Of a DNA stretch of 64,000 nt, positions 33,846-41,713 are shown piece after piece. The DNA lies in contig JAGWBX010000009.1 in assembly GCA_021295655.1 (NCBI GenBank), forward strand, positions 56,618-120,617. The letters are read 5' to 3'. The DNA is from Candidatus Latescibacterota bacterium (lineage in GTDB: Bacteria; Latescibacterota; UBA2968; GCA-2709665). Position 1 is the stretch's first letter. Each line of letters opens with the position of its first letter. The translations under genes and the position numbers were made by a program. Under the pieces are notes generated by a model. It ran no database searches and was not told the origin of the DNA. It saw only the letters and a program-made list of their open reading frames with translations.

Positions 33846-36800
33846 ATGAAACGGCCAATCACGTATCGGCAATTCACCTTGATGTCACTGATTGTCGCCC
33901 TGGCAGCATTCGCCGTTCCGGCTCCGGGCTACGCCCAGGTCCCCGTTCCCGCGGTTCAGGAGTCGATCACCGTGTCGACGTCAAGTCCGCTGACCGAGGA
34001 GATTCTGGATGGGAGCGTGGTGACCGTGACGCTCGCGGGGCGTACATTCGAGCGGTCAATCTTCTCCATCCGGCGCGCGGTGACGGTATCGGGCATTGCG
34101 GGCGTGAGCGTGGGGACGTTCGGGATAACCCGCGTTAACGATACGAAGCTGACGATAGAACTGGATTTCAATGGCGACTTCGACCAAGACGGTACGCTGA
34201 CCTTTGCCGTGGGCGCGGGGGCGATCGCGTCTTACAACGGCGCCGCGCTGACCAGGGGCGTTTCGGTCCCGGCGGTGGAAGAATCGGTGACGGCGTCAAC
34301 AACGTCGTCATTGACCGAGGCAACGCTGGACGGGAGCGTGGTGACGCTGACGCTGGCCGGACGCGCTTACGCGAGTTCCATCTTCGACGTTCGCGACGGG
34401 GTGTCGGTATCGGGCATTGCGGGCGTGAGCGTGGGGACGTTCGGCGTCCAAAGGGTGAGTGACACGAAGGTGACGGTTGAACTCGACTTCAACGGCGATA
34501 TCGACAGTGACGGTACGCTGACGTTCACGGTGGGGTCCGACGCAATCGCGTCTTACAACGGCGCTGCATTGACCTCGGACCTGTCCGTCAGTGCAGGGAT
34601 GGAATCCGTGACGGCATCGACAACGTCGCCGTTGACCGAGGCGACACTGAACGGCAGCATTGTGACGCTGACTCTATCTGGCGGCGCGTACGAGAGTTCG
34701 ATCTTCGACGTGCGGCGTGGTGTGACTGTCTCAGGAATCACCGGCGTGAGCGTGGGGACGTTCGGCGTCCAAAGAGTGAGTGACACGAAGGTGACGGTTG
34801 AGCTGACGTTCAACGGCGACATCGACGCGGATGGTACGCTGACGTTTACCGTCGGCGCGGACGCGATCGCGAACTACAGCGGGGCGTATCTGACGGCCCA
34901 GTTGCCGGTGAGCGCTGGTATGGAGTCGGTGACGGCGACAACAGCGTCATCGTTGACGGAGGCGACACTGAACGGCAGTGTGGTGACGCTAACGTTGACT
35001 GGCGGTGCGTACGAGAGATCCATCTTCGACGTTCGCGACGGGGTGTCGGTATCCGGCATTACGAGCGTGAGCGTGGGGACGTTCGGCATTCAACGCGTGA
35101 GCGACACGGTGGTGACGGTATCGCTCACGTTCAACGGCGATATCGACAGTGACGGTACGTTGACGTTCACTGTCGGCTCGGACGCGATCGCGAGCTACAG
35201 CGGGGCGTCGCTGACGGCCCAGTTGCCGGTGAGCGCGGGGATGGAATCGGTGACGGCATCCACGACGTCGCCGTTAACGGAAGCGACGCTCGATGGCAGC
35301 GTGGTGACACTCACGCTTACGGGCGCATCGTACACGCGGTCCGCACTGGATATTCGGGATGCCGTGTCGGTGTCGGGAATTGCGGGGGCGAGCATCGAAA
35401 GGTTCGGAATCACGCGCGTCAGCGACACGGTAACGACGGCCGAACTCGCATTCAACGGCGACATGGACGCCGACGGCACGTTGACGTTCACGGTTCGGGC
35501 CGGTGCCATCGCGAACTATAGCGGTGACCCGCTCACCGCGACATTACCAGTTACCGCGGAGGCGGGTGGCGGGGCAAATCAGGTACCCACGTTCAGCGAA
35601 GGCGCCAGCGCAACCCGCAGCTTTGCCGAAAACACGGGCGGAGGACAGAACATCGGCAACCCGGTGAGCGCGACGGATAGCGATGGCGGTACACTGACCT
35701 ACAGCCTGGAAGGTACGGATGCGGCGAGTTTCGATCTCGTCTCAACCAACGGCCAGCTACAGACAAAATCGGGCGTCACATACGACTATGAGGTGAAGAA
35801 CCGCTATGTGGTGACGGTGCGGGTGTCCGACGGCCAGGGCGGCAGTGCCACGATAGACGTGACGATCAACCTCACCGACGTGAGCGAACGGGCGGCGAAT
35901 CCGCTGCTGTATTGGACGGACTTTGGCTCGGACAGGATTCAGCGCGCGGACCTGGACGGTGCCAACGTGGAAAGCCTGGTGACGCGCGGCCTGGACGCGC
36001 CAGTGGGACTGGCGTTGGACGTGTCGGCCGGCAAAATGTACTGGGCGGACAGCCGTACGAGAAAGATACAGCGCGCTGACCTGGACGGCGCCAACGTGGA
36101 AGACGTCATTAGCAGCGGTTTGAACACGCCGGTTTGGATGGCTCTGGACGCGTCTGGCGGCAAGATGTATTGGACGGACTGGGGCACAGGCAGGATTCAG
36201 CGCGCTGACCTGGACGGCGCCAACGTTGAAAATCTGGTGGTTGCCGGGGGTCTGAACAGCCCCGCGGGTCTCGCGCTGGACCTTTCGGGAAGTAAGATGT
36301 ACTGGACGGACTCGTCAGCCGACAAGATTCAACGAGCGGACCTGGACGGTTCCAACGTCGAAGACCTGATTACCAGCGGTTTCGGCAGTCCCAGCGGGTT
36401 GGCGTTGGACGTGGCGAGCGGCAAGATGTACTGGACGGATCGGGAAACAGGCGTGATTCAGCGTTCAAACCTGGACGGGTCCAATATCGAAGACGTTATC
36501 ACCCGCGGTTTGGATAAGCCGATCGAAGTGGACCTGGATCTGGCCGCGGGCAAGATGTACTGGACCGACCTCGACACGGACAAGATCCAGCGCGCGAACC
36601 TGGACGGATCCAACGTGGAAGATCTGGTCACCCGGTCGGACGGGTTGGACGATCCCTTCGGGTTGGCGCTGGCTGTGGAAAGCGCGCCGACGCCGCAGGG
36701 GCCGTGCGCCACCGGCAGCGCGGTTCCCAACCCGTCTACCAACCCGTGGCTGGTGTCGGACTGCAATGTCCTGCTTGAGGCGCGGGATCAGCTGAGAGGA

Positions 36801-37670
36801 ACAGGGACGCTGAACTGGTCGGAAAACACGCTGATATCCTCCTGGGACGGCGTTACTCTCAGCGGGACGCCGCGGCGGGTAACGAATTTGAGACTCTGGA
36901 ACGAAAGCCTGAACGGAACGATACCGGCCGGGTTGAGCCGCCTGACCGGCCTGAAAGCGCTACACCTCGCGTTCAACCAGTTGACCGGGACCATACCGGC
37001 GGAACTGGGTACGATGACCGGCCTGACGCACCTGGGCCTGATGAATAACCGCTTGACCGGAACGATCCCGGAGGAACTGCGAGACCTCTTCGATCTGCGG
37101 CAGTTTGCCCTTCAGAACAACCGGTTGACCGGAACGATCCCCACGTGGCTGGGCAGTCTGTCCCAATTGCGGATACTGAACCTGCAGGGCAACCGGTTGA
37201 CGGGACCGATTCCGACGGCACTGGGGAACCTGTCCGAATTGTGGCAGTTGCTCATCTTCGGCAATCAGTTGACCGGTACGATCCCCGCAGAGTTGGGTAA
37301 CCTGAGCCTGCTGCAGGAAGTGCGCCTGGACGATAACCAGCTGACGGGGTCCATTCCCTCGTCGTTCAGCAGTCTGAACCGGTTGACGTTACTGAACCTC
37401 GCCGGTAATTCCCTGACAGGGTGCATCCCCCCTTCATTGCGGGACATCTCAATTAATGACATGGACAAGCTCAATCTGCCGGACTGCAGCCAGCCGCAGG
37501 GACAGAAAACCGCAGATTTCAACGGCGACGGCATCGTGAACTTTGCGGACTTCTTCGACTTCGTGGACGCCTTCGGCACCACCGACGCCAAGTATGACCT
37601 CGACGACAACGGCATCGTGAACTTCGCCGATTTCTTCGAGTTCGTGGATGCCTTTGGCACGTCGGGATAG
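33846..37670 (+). CDS. Modular secreted protein: five tandem beta repeats, cadherin-like, YWTD propeller, LRR, dockerin-like tail
   Basis: A 1,274-residue exported protein, 13 bp after the previous gene. After the signal peptide (LMSLIVALAAFAVPAPGYAQ), five repeats of about 110 residues share E-x-V-T-x-S-T, VVTLTLAG, VSVGTFGI and NGDxDxDGTLTF (about 37-575). A cadherin-like domain follows (580-685, SFAENTGG ... VTVRVSDGQGG), then a six-bladed YWTD propeller (690-945). Plant-type leucine-rich repeats (about 1,010-1,205; NRLTGTIP, NQLTGTIP, LGNLS) come next, and two F-rich EF-hand repeats form the C-terminus (DFNGDGIVNFADFFDFVDAFG and a second copy). All modules are binding or scaffold types. 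The tail resembles dockerins and matches those on two peptidases in the window. Confidence 0.86.
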   Translation: MKRPITYRQFTLMSLIVALAAFAVPAPGYAQVPVPAVQESITVSTSSPLTEEILDGSVVTVTLAGRTFERSIFSIRRAVTVSGIAGVSVGTFGITRVNDTKLTIELDFNGDFDQDGTLTFAVGAGAIASYNGAALTRGVSVPAVEESVTASTTSSLTEATLDGSVVTLTLAGRAYASSIFDVRDGVSVSGIAGVSVGTFGVQRVSDTKVTVELDFNGDIDSDGTLTFTVGSDAIASYNGAALTSDLSVSAGMESVTASTTSPLTEATLNGSIVTLTLSGGAYESSIFDVRRGVTVSGITGVSVGTFGVQRVSDTKVTVELTFNGDIDADGTLTFTVGADAIANYSGAYLTAQLPVSAGMESVTATTASSLTEATLNGSVVTLTLTGGAYERSIFDVRDGVSVSGITSVSVGTFGIQRVSDTVVTVSLTFNGDIDSDGTLTFTVGSDAIASYSGASLTAQLPVSAGMESVTASTTSPLTEATLDGSVVTLTLTGASYTRSALDIRDAVSVSGIAGASIERFGITRVSDTVTTAELAFNGDMDADGTLTFTVRAGAIANYSGDPLTATLPVTAEAGGGANQVPTFSEGASATRSFAENTGGGQNIGNPVSATDSDGGTLTYSLEGTDAASFDLVSTNGQLQTKSGVTYDYEVKNRYVVTVRVSDGQGGSATIDVTINLTDVSERAANPLLYWTDFGSDRIQRADLDGANVESLVTRGLDAPVGLALDVSAGKMYWADSRTRKIQRADLDGANVEDVISSGLNTPVWMALDASGGKMYWTDWGTGRIQRADLDGANVENLVVAGGLNSPAGLALDLSGSKMYWTDSSADKIQRADLDGSNVEDLITSGFGSPSGLALDVASGKMYWTDRETGVIQRSNLDGSNIEDVITRGLDKPIEVDLDLAAGKMYWTDLDTDKIQRANLDGSNVEDLVTRSDGLDDPFGLALAVESAPTPQGPCATGSAVPNPSTNPWLVSDCNVLLEARDQLRGTGTLNWSENTLISSWDGVTLSGTPRRVTNLRLWNESLNGTIPAGLSRLTGLKALHLAFNQLTGTIPAELGTMTGLTHLGLMNNRLTGTIPEELRDLFDLRQFALQNNRLTGTIPTWLGSLSQLRILNLQGNRLTGPIPTALGNLSELWQLLIFGNQLTGTIPAELGNLSLLQEVRLDDNQLTGSIPSSFSSLNRLTLLNLAGNSLTGCIPPSLRDISINDMDKLNLPDCSQPQGQKTADFNGDGIVNFADFFDFVDAFGTTDAKYDLDDNGIVNFADFFEFVDAFGTSG

Positions 37671-37796
37671 GCGGGGCCGTTCAGGCTATCGGCGGCCGCG
37701 GCGCATTTCGGTGTCTTGCAGTTTCGATGGCGGCTGAGCACGACAGGTAACTAATGAAATAAGGAATCCGGTTAATCCAATCAGGGGGCAGCGAAC

Positions 37797-38234
37797 ATGA
37801 AGGCATACTTCGAATCATCAGTTGCAGTAGTGTTTCTGTCGGGCTGTATGGTGGCGCAGCATCACCGATCGTCAGTCCGGGATGACGAGGGCGACAGGAT
37901 GGCGGTTGGCCACGTTCAGAAGGAAATCAGGGTCGGTATGAGCGGCGCCGAAGTCGCCGAGGTCCTGGGACCGCCGAATGTCGTCTCGACCGACGAAGAG
38001 CGGCGGGAAGTGTGGATATATGACAAGATTTCCACGGAAAAGGCATACTCGTCCAGCAAGGCCGGTATTCCTTCTCTCATTCTTGTGGGACTGGTCGATT
38101 GGGTCGTCAGGGGCGCCAAGTTGGCCGGAGACTCCGGGGCCGAATTGACGTCGCAGAGAACGCTCACCGTGATCATAAAATTCGACGAGAACAAGAAGGT
38201 AAGAGACTTCGCGTATCACGCGTCACGGTTCTGA
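37797..38234 (+). CDS. SmpA/OmlA (BamE-like) domain lipoprotein
   Basis: A 145-residue lipoprotein with lipobox LSGC (Cys17) after a short hydrophobic signal. The stretch IRVGMSGAEVAEVLGPPNVV followed by EVWIYDKIS is the SmpA/OmlA fold signature, shared with BamE and with many small envelope proteins of unknown role. A C-terminal strand (RTLTVIIKFDENKKVRDFAYH) completes the domain. It is separated from the next lipoprotein gene by 62 bp on the same strand. A part in the outer-membrane assembly complex is possible but not shown by context. Confidence 0.72.
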   Translation: MKAYFESSVAVVFLSGCMVAQHHRSSVRDDEGDRMAVGHVQKEIRVGMSGAEVAEVLGPPNVVSTDEERREVWIYDKISTEKAYSSSKAGIPSLILVGLVDWVVRGAKLAGDSGAELTSQRTLTVIIKFDENKKVRDFAYHASRF

Positions 38235-38296
38235 ATCTTGCAGACGCTGTGTGAAAGTAACGTCTGCGAATCCGACCGAGCAGAGGAGGTTACAGG

Positions 38297-38536
38297 ATGA
38301 TCCATATTGGGTTCCGTCCATTAATGCCACTCGTCATCGCGGCTCTGATTGTGACAGGCTGCGGGGGAACGCGTCCGCCCACACATCTTCTTCGGCTTAC
38401 GCAGGAGTCATTGGAAAATCGAGCCTTGCAGACAAGAAAATACGAAGGGATTTCGGAGGCCGATCTTTTCTCGGCAGCAACCGGCGTGGTTCAGGACCTG
38501 GGATTCATTATCGATGAGAGTGAATCGAACCTCTGA
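38297..38536 (+). pseudogene. Small lipoprotein gene truncated by IS insertion
   Basis: The 79 residues start after a strong AGGAGG and have a lipobox VTGC. They continue LQTRKYEGISEADLFSAATGVVQDLGFIIDESESNL, which resembles the N-terminal half of an uncharacterised lipoprotein family (ASxxVLQDLGF ... DESxxxLG) normally much longer. The frame stops exactly where the IS5-type element begins. I could not find the remaining 3' half on the far side of the element, so it has been lost as well as interrupted. Confidence 0.65.
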
Positions 38537-38547
38537 GTTTTTCGGAT

Positions 38548-39522
38548 ATGGCGTACAGAACGAAGAAGAAGCAGACGCGTAGAGAACGATTTCTGGAAGA
38601 GATGAATGCGGTGTTGCCGTGGGAGATTCTGCTTAAACCGATAGAGAGGAAGTATCCGAAACCTGGAAACGGTCGTCGTCCGATAGGCGCGGAGGTGATG
38701 CTGAGGATCTACTTCACGCAGCAATGGTATGCGTTGAGCGATCCGGGAATGGAGGATAGTCTCTACGACGTGGAATCGATGCGCCGCTTCGCTGGGGTGG
38801 ACCTCAATGGGGTGCCCGATGAGACGACGATCTGCAAGTTCCGGCACTTTCTGGAAGCCCATGGGCTGACCGAAGCGTTGTTTGAACAGGCGAAGCGCTA
38901 TCTGTCCCGGCAGGGTCTGATCGTCAGTGAAGGCACGATTGTGGACGCCACGATCATTCACGCGCCGTCGTCGACGAAGAACCGGGAGCGCAAGCGGGAC
39001 CCCGAGATGAAAAGCACGAAGAAGGGCAACACCTGGTATTTCGGCATGAAGGCCCACGTGGGCGCCGATGTGAAGGGGCGGGTGCACAGCGTGGTGACCA
39101 CCGCCGCTTCGGTGCATGACTCGAAGGTGATGGACGCGTGCCTGCATGGAAAGGAGCAGACGATCTACGGCGACAAGGCCTATGCGGACCAGACGCGAAA
39201 GGAACAGGCCGAATCCAATGACATAGAATGGCGCGTGCCCGCCTGCGCGCAACGCGCGGGCAGGCTTCGCAAGGCCCGCCGGGGTAAGCGTCTCAACTGC
39301 GCGGATGTGTCGTTCAACAAGAAGAGCAATCGCACACGTGCACGGGTCCCTGCCTGTGCGTGCTGTCTCACGCACGCAGACAGGGAACATCCCTTTGGCG
39401 TCATCAAGCACCTGTGGGGCTATCGCAAGGTCAGGTACCGCGGTCTGGCGAAGAATACCGCCCATCTGTTCACCTTGTTTGCTTTGGCCAACTTCTATAT
39501 GGCACGTCAGGAACTGGCATAG
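38548..39522 (+). CDS. IS5-subgroup DDE transposase with two in-frame palindromic insertions
   Basis: A 324-residue transposase strongly resembling E. coli IS5 InsH: RRERFLEEMNAVLPWEILLKPIE, GNGRRPIGAEVMLRIYFTQQWYALSDPGMEDSLYD, then VDATIIHAPSSTKN (first Asp), IYGDKAYAD (second Asp) and EHPFGVIKHLWGYRKVRYRG (Glu). Compared with the family, two stretches look inserted: PACAQRAGR (codons at 39238-39264) and PACACCLTHADR (39349-39384), the latter directly before the catalytic Glu. Both are encoded by palindromic DNA and keep the frame. The catalytic triad is intact, but activity with these inserts is doubtful. The ATG at 38548 matches the family start. Confidence 0.93.
   Translation: MAYRTKKKQTRRERFLEEMNAVLPWEILLKPIERKYPKPGNGRRPIGAEVMLRIYFTQQWYALSDPGMEDSLYDVESMRRFAGVDLNGVPDETTICKFRHFLEAHGLTEALFEQAKRYLSRQGLIVSEGTIVDATIIHAPSSTKNRERKRDPEMKSTKKGNTWYFGMKAHVGADVKGRVHSVVTTAASVHDSKVMDACLHGKEQTIYGDKAYADQTRKEQAESNDIEWRVPACAQRAGRLRKARRGKRLNCADVSFNKKSNRTRARVPACACCLTHADREHPFGVIKHLWGYRKVRYRGLAKNTAHLFTLFALANFYMARQELA
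39238..39384 (+). repeat. Two palindromic elements inside the transposase gene
   Basis: The first (39238-39264, 27 nt) has CCTGCGCGC and a near-complementary GCGCGGGCAGG. The second (39349-39384, 36 nt) has CCTGCCTGTGCGTGC and GCACGCAGACAGG-type arms. The second is nearly the reverse complement of 60021-60054 and related to 13544-13570. Both lengths are multiples of three and begin at codon boundaries, so they add 9 and 12 residues without breaking the frame. Confidence 0.75.
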
Positions 39523-39703
39523 GCGCCCGTGCGTCCAAATCGGGCGCTGGTGGCCAAAATGGCCGGCACGGAATGCATCCGGGGCCGGAATCACCTCCGG
39601 AGACCTGCAAGATGACGACCCTTTCATCATAAACAGCCTCTGAAAACACCCATAAGTTGCAACTTGCTCAAACCATCTGGTTGATCAGAGGTTCCTTCGT
39701 TAG

Positions 39704-39855
39704 AAGGAGGTAACGGATGATGACTTCCTGAAAGCCCATTGTGTGTGTTGCCGCCGTCGCGCAGCTGCCTGTGGTGTTCCGCGCTTCAACCGGCGGCACG
39801 ATCGGATTTTCGTACCTGCTCATCTTTGCGGAGAGCAACGGCAAAAGGATCTGAC
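39704..39855 (+). pseudogene. Degenerate copy of the 5' end of the truncated cohesin gene
   Basis: From AAGGAGGTAACGGATGATG onwards, this segment aligns with the ribosome binding site, start and signal-peptide region at 40727-40880, including TGTGTTGCCGCCGTCGCGC and CGCGCTTCAA. It has a TGA three codons after the ATG pair and further indels. It is a remnant of a duplication about 1 kb apart, adjacent to the IS element. Confidence 0.65.
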
Positions 39856-39950
39856 AGATCGTTAAACGCGGCAACCACGTCGTTCGGCAGCGCAACCGGC
39901 GCGGTCCCGACGATTGAGCGGGATCGTGCCATTGAATGAGGGAGGATAGG

Positions 39951-40358
39951 ATGGTTCGTTTTGCGAGACAGACGGGGCGCATAGCGCCAAAGTCGGGATT
40001 GCATGCTTTATTGGGGATCGGCCTGTTCGTCTTGTGCTTCGCGTATGCCTGCGGCAAGGATAACGGTGCCGGCTCGAGTACATATCAATGTGAGGTCACG
40101 CTCACGCTGGTGCCTTCGAGGATAGGAGATCTCAGTTCCCCATCGGGAACCGGACGGGGCACGGGCACGGGGGCAACGCAACAGGAAGCGGTTGCGGCTG
40201 CCTTAAGAACCGCGTGTACGCAGCTCAATCTCAGCAGCGATTTGCGGAGCAGGTGTGAAAGCGGCCAGGATTTCGGAGTGTCGGTAACTTTCGACGGGAT
40301 AACGCTGGTCAGCGCGGTGGAACGGTCTCAAAGCTGCTCGGGCTCAACGTCGAATTAG
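39951..40358 (+). CDS. Small lipoprotein of unknown function
   Basis: A 135-residue protein starting at an ATG preceded by GGAGG at a good distance; an in-frame ATG 15 bases upstream is less likely. The N-terminus has a hydrophobic helix (LLGIGLFVLCFAYAC) ending in a lipobox-like Cys. The mature part is Gly/Thr-rich at 45-65, then QEAVAAALRTACTQLN and VSVTFDGITLVSAVERSQSC, with four Cys that could form disulfides. I do not recognise the family. The 381 bp after it, up to 40739, hold no supported gene. Confidence 0.55.
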   Translation: MVRFARQTGRIAPKSGLHALLGIGLFVLCFAYACGKDNGAGSSTYQCEVTLTLVPSRIGDLSSPSGTGRGTGTGATQQEAVAAALRTACTQLNLSSDLRSRCESGQDFGVSVTFDGITLVSAVERSQSCSGSTSN

Positions 40359-40739
40359 CGTCCCGACGCGGAAACTGGATAGCCTGTCTACCTTTTGTGC
40401 CTTCTGTGGTTATTGTCCTGCACTGCGAGGTTGCCGCGAAGAAACAGTTGCCGCAAATTGCCTGGAAGCGGGTATCGATGGGTTACCGGCTATTCGAGGG
40501 CAGGATGCCCTCGCTCCGGATACGGGTGGATCTTAGTGATAGAGGTCAGATTGCCTTCGGTCGCAGTGCTCTCGTGTCCGATTTAGCAAATTCAAGGTTT
40601 TACCAGCGTTTTGCGGCCACCCGTAAGGAGAGGATTTCAGGTCCGATCACTGCTGCCCGGGATCATTTGGAAGAGACAATTTCGGACGGGTGTGAGTTGG
40701 CCTGAGACGAACCGCACGGATAACGTAAGGAGGTCACGG

Positions 40740-41342
40740 ATGATGGCTCCTTGGAAGCGCCTCATGTGCATTGCCGCGGTCGCGCTGCTGGCATTGGTGT
40801 TTCGCGCTTCAAGCGGCGCCGTTTTCCTCGGGTCCAAAGCAGACGCGGACCTGCCTCGGGAAAGGATTGCAGTCCGCGAGTGGGGCGCCGTTGAGGAATA
40901 CGCCCGGGCCAAAGGTATGATGCGGGGACCCGCCGCGAAAGTCGCCCTGGGCAACAATGCAAACGCCGTGTTGTCACTGGACCTGATTGTGGACGGTGGG
41001 GCGGGCAACCAGAGGGACGACGGCGTGACTGCAGGAACCGTATCGGAACGTGGCGCGACCATCGCCATTGAGGTCTTCGCCACGGGTGTCGCGACGTCTC
41101 TGCGCGGCGCCGTCCTGAGATTCCGCTTTGACGCTACTCTTGTGTCATTTGTCAAAGCCGAAAACAGCGCGTTCGGGCTTTCGGTTTCGGAGGGGTCCGT
41201 TGGCGTGAACCGCGCCTTGACCTCGCCAGTTACGTTGGGGGCCTCCGGGTTCCTGGCGCGCGCCGAGTTCCGGACCGATGCAGATGAACGCTGTTACATG
41301 CCCTTGCACATTTATAAAGGCTGGACAGGAAGACTGATGTAA
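40740..41342 (+). pseudogene. Cohesin-like secreted protein, truncated
   Basis: A strong ribosome binding site (AAGGAGG) precedes a signal peptide (MCIAAVALLALVFRASSG). The cohesin-like part (NANAVLSLDL, GAGNQRDDGVTAGTV, IEVFATGVATSLRG, AENSAFGLSVSEGSVG, ASGFLARAEFRT) closely parallels the N-terminal domain of the 30521 protein. The match ends abruptly near 41280; the last 20 residues are unrelated and the frame stops at 41342. The paralogue continues with the rest of the cohesin and an F-rich dockerin. The missing tail may correspond to the out-of-frame dockerin at 44620-44772. Confidence 0.75.
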
Positions 41343-41713
41343 TTTGGCAAAGGCATATCCATAACGCCGTTTCACGCCGGCCGATCCATCCTTTTCTCAT
41401 CGCCACCAGGTAAGACCAAGGTATCCGTCTGTCCTTTCCAACCATAAATCAAAGAACTCGACATCCCTCAATGCTGACGGCACATCCACAATGACTCATC
41501 ATCGCGTCACCAACACGTCATTCAGATAATGTTCCTTCTACAGATCACTTTCTATTTCCAAAAACACCGATCGGTTCAGTTTCATGAATGAGTCAGGTTA
41601 GAGGGTGATGAAGTACGCGTCTTCTCGTGATCGTTCGGGGTGCGTATCGCCAGTAATTGCGACCTTTCCCGGCGTCCGCGCGCCCGCCGGCCCGCAACGC
41701 CATTCCATCACGA
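41343..41713. other. AT-richer junction region without a gene
   Basis: Between the truncated cohesin gene and the metzincin pseudogene the composition becomes noticeably less GC-rich and no frame with a ribosome binding site is seen on either strand. It probably marks the insertion or deletion that cut the cohesin gene near 41280. No terminal repeats or transposase relics were recognised. Confidence 0.45.

Larger units (their letters stand above)
38535..39650 (+). mobile_element. IS5-family insertion sequence (IS5 subgroup)
   Basis: An element of about 1.1 kb with one transposase gene. Candidate imperfect ends are GAGTTTTTCGGA at the left (from 38535) and TCTGAAAACAC at the right (to about 39650), which are partial inverted matches. 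Exact boundaries and target duplication are not certain. It sits at the 3' end of a truncated lipoprotein gene and immediately upstream of a degenerate copy of the 40740 gene start. Confidence 0.75.

Noticed and set aside
38491..39630. Minus-strand frame of 379 codons covering the transposase
   Set aside because: Antisense of an intact IS5-type transposase; no ribosome binding site or recognisable domain.
40397..40705. 102-codon frame between the small lipoprotein and truncated cohesin genes
   Set aside because: No ribosome binding site, and composition is unlike neighbouring coding regions.
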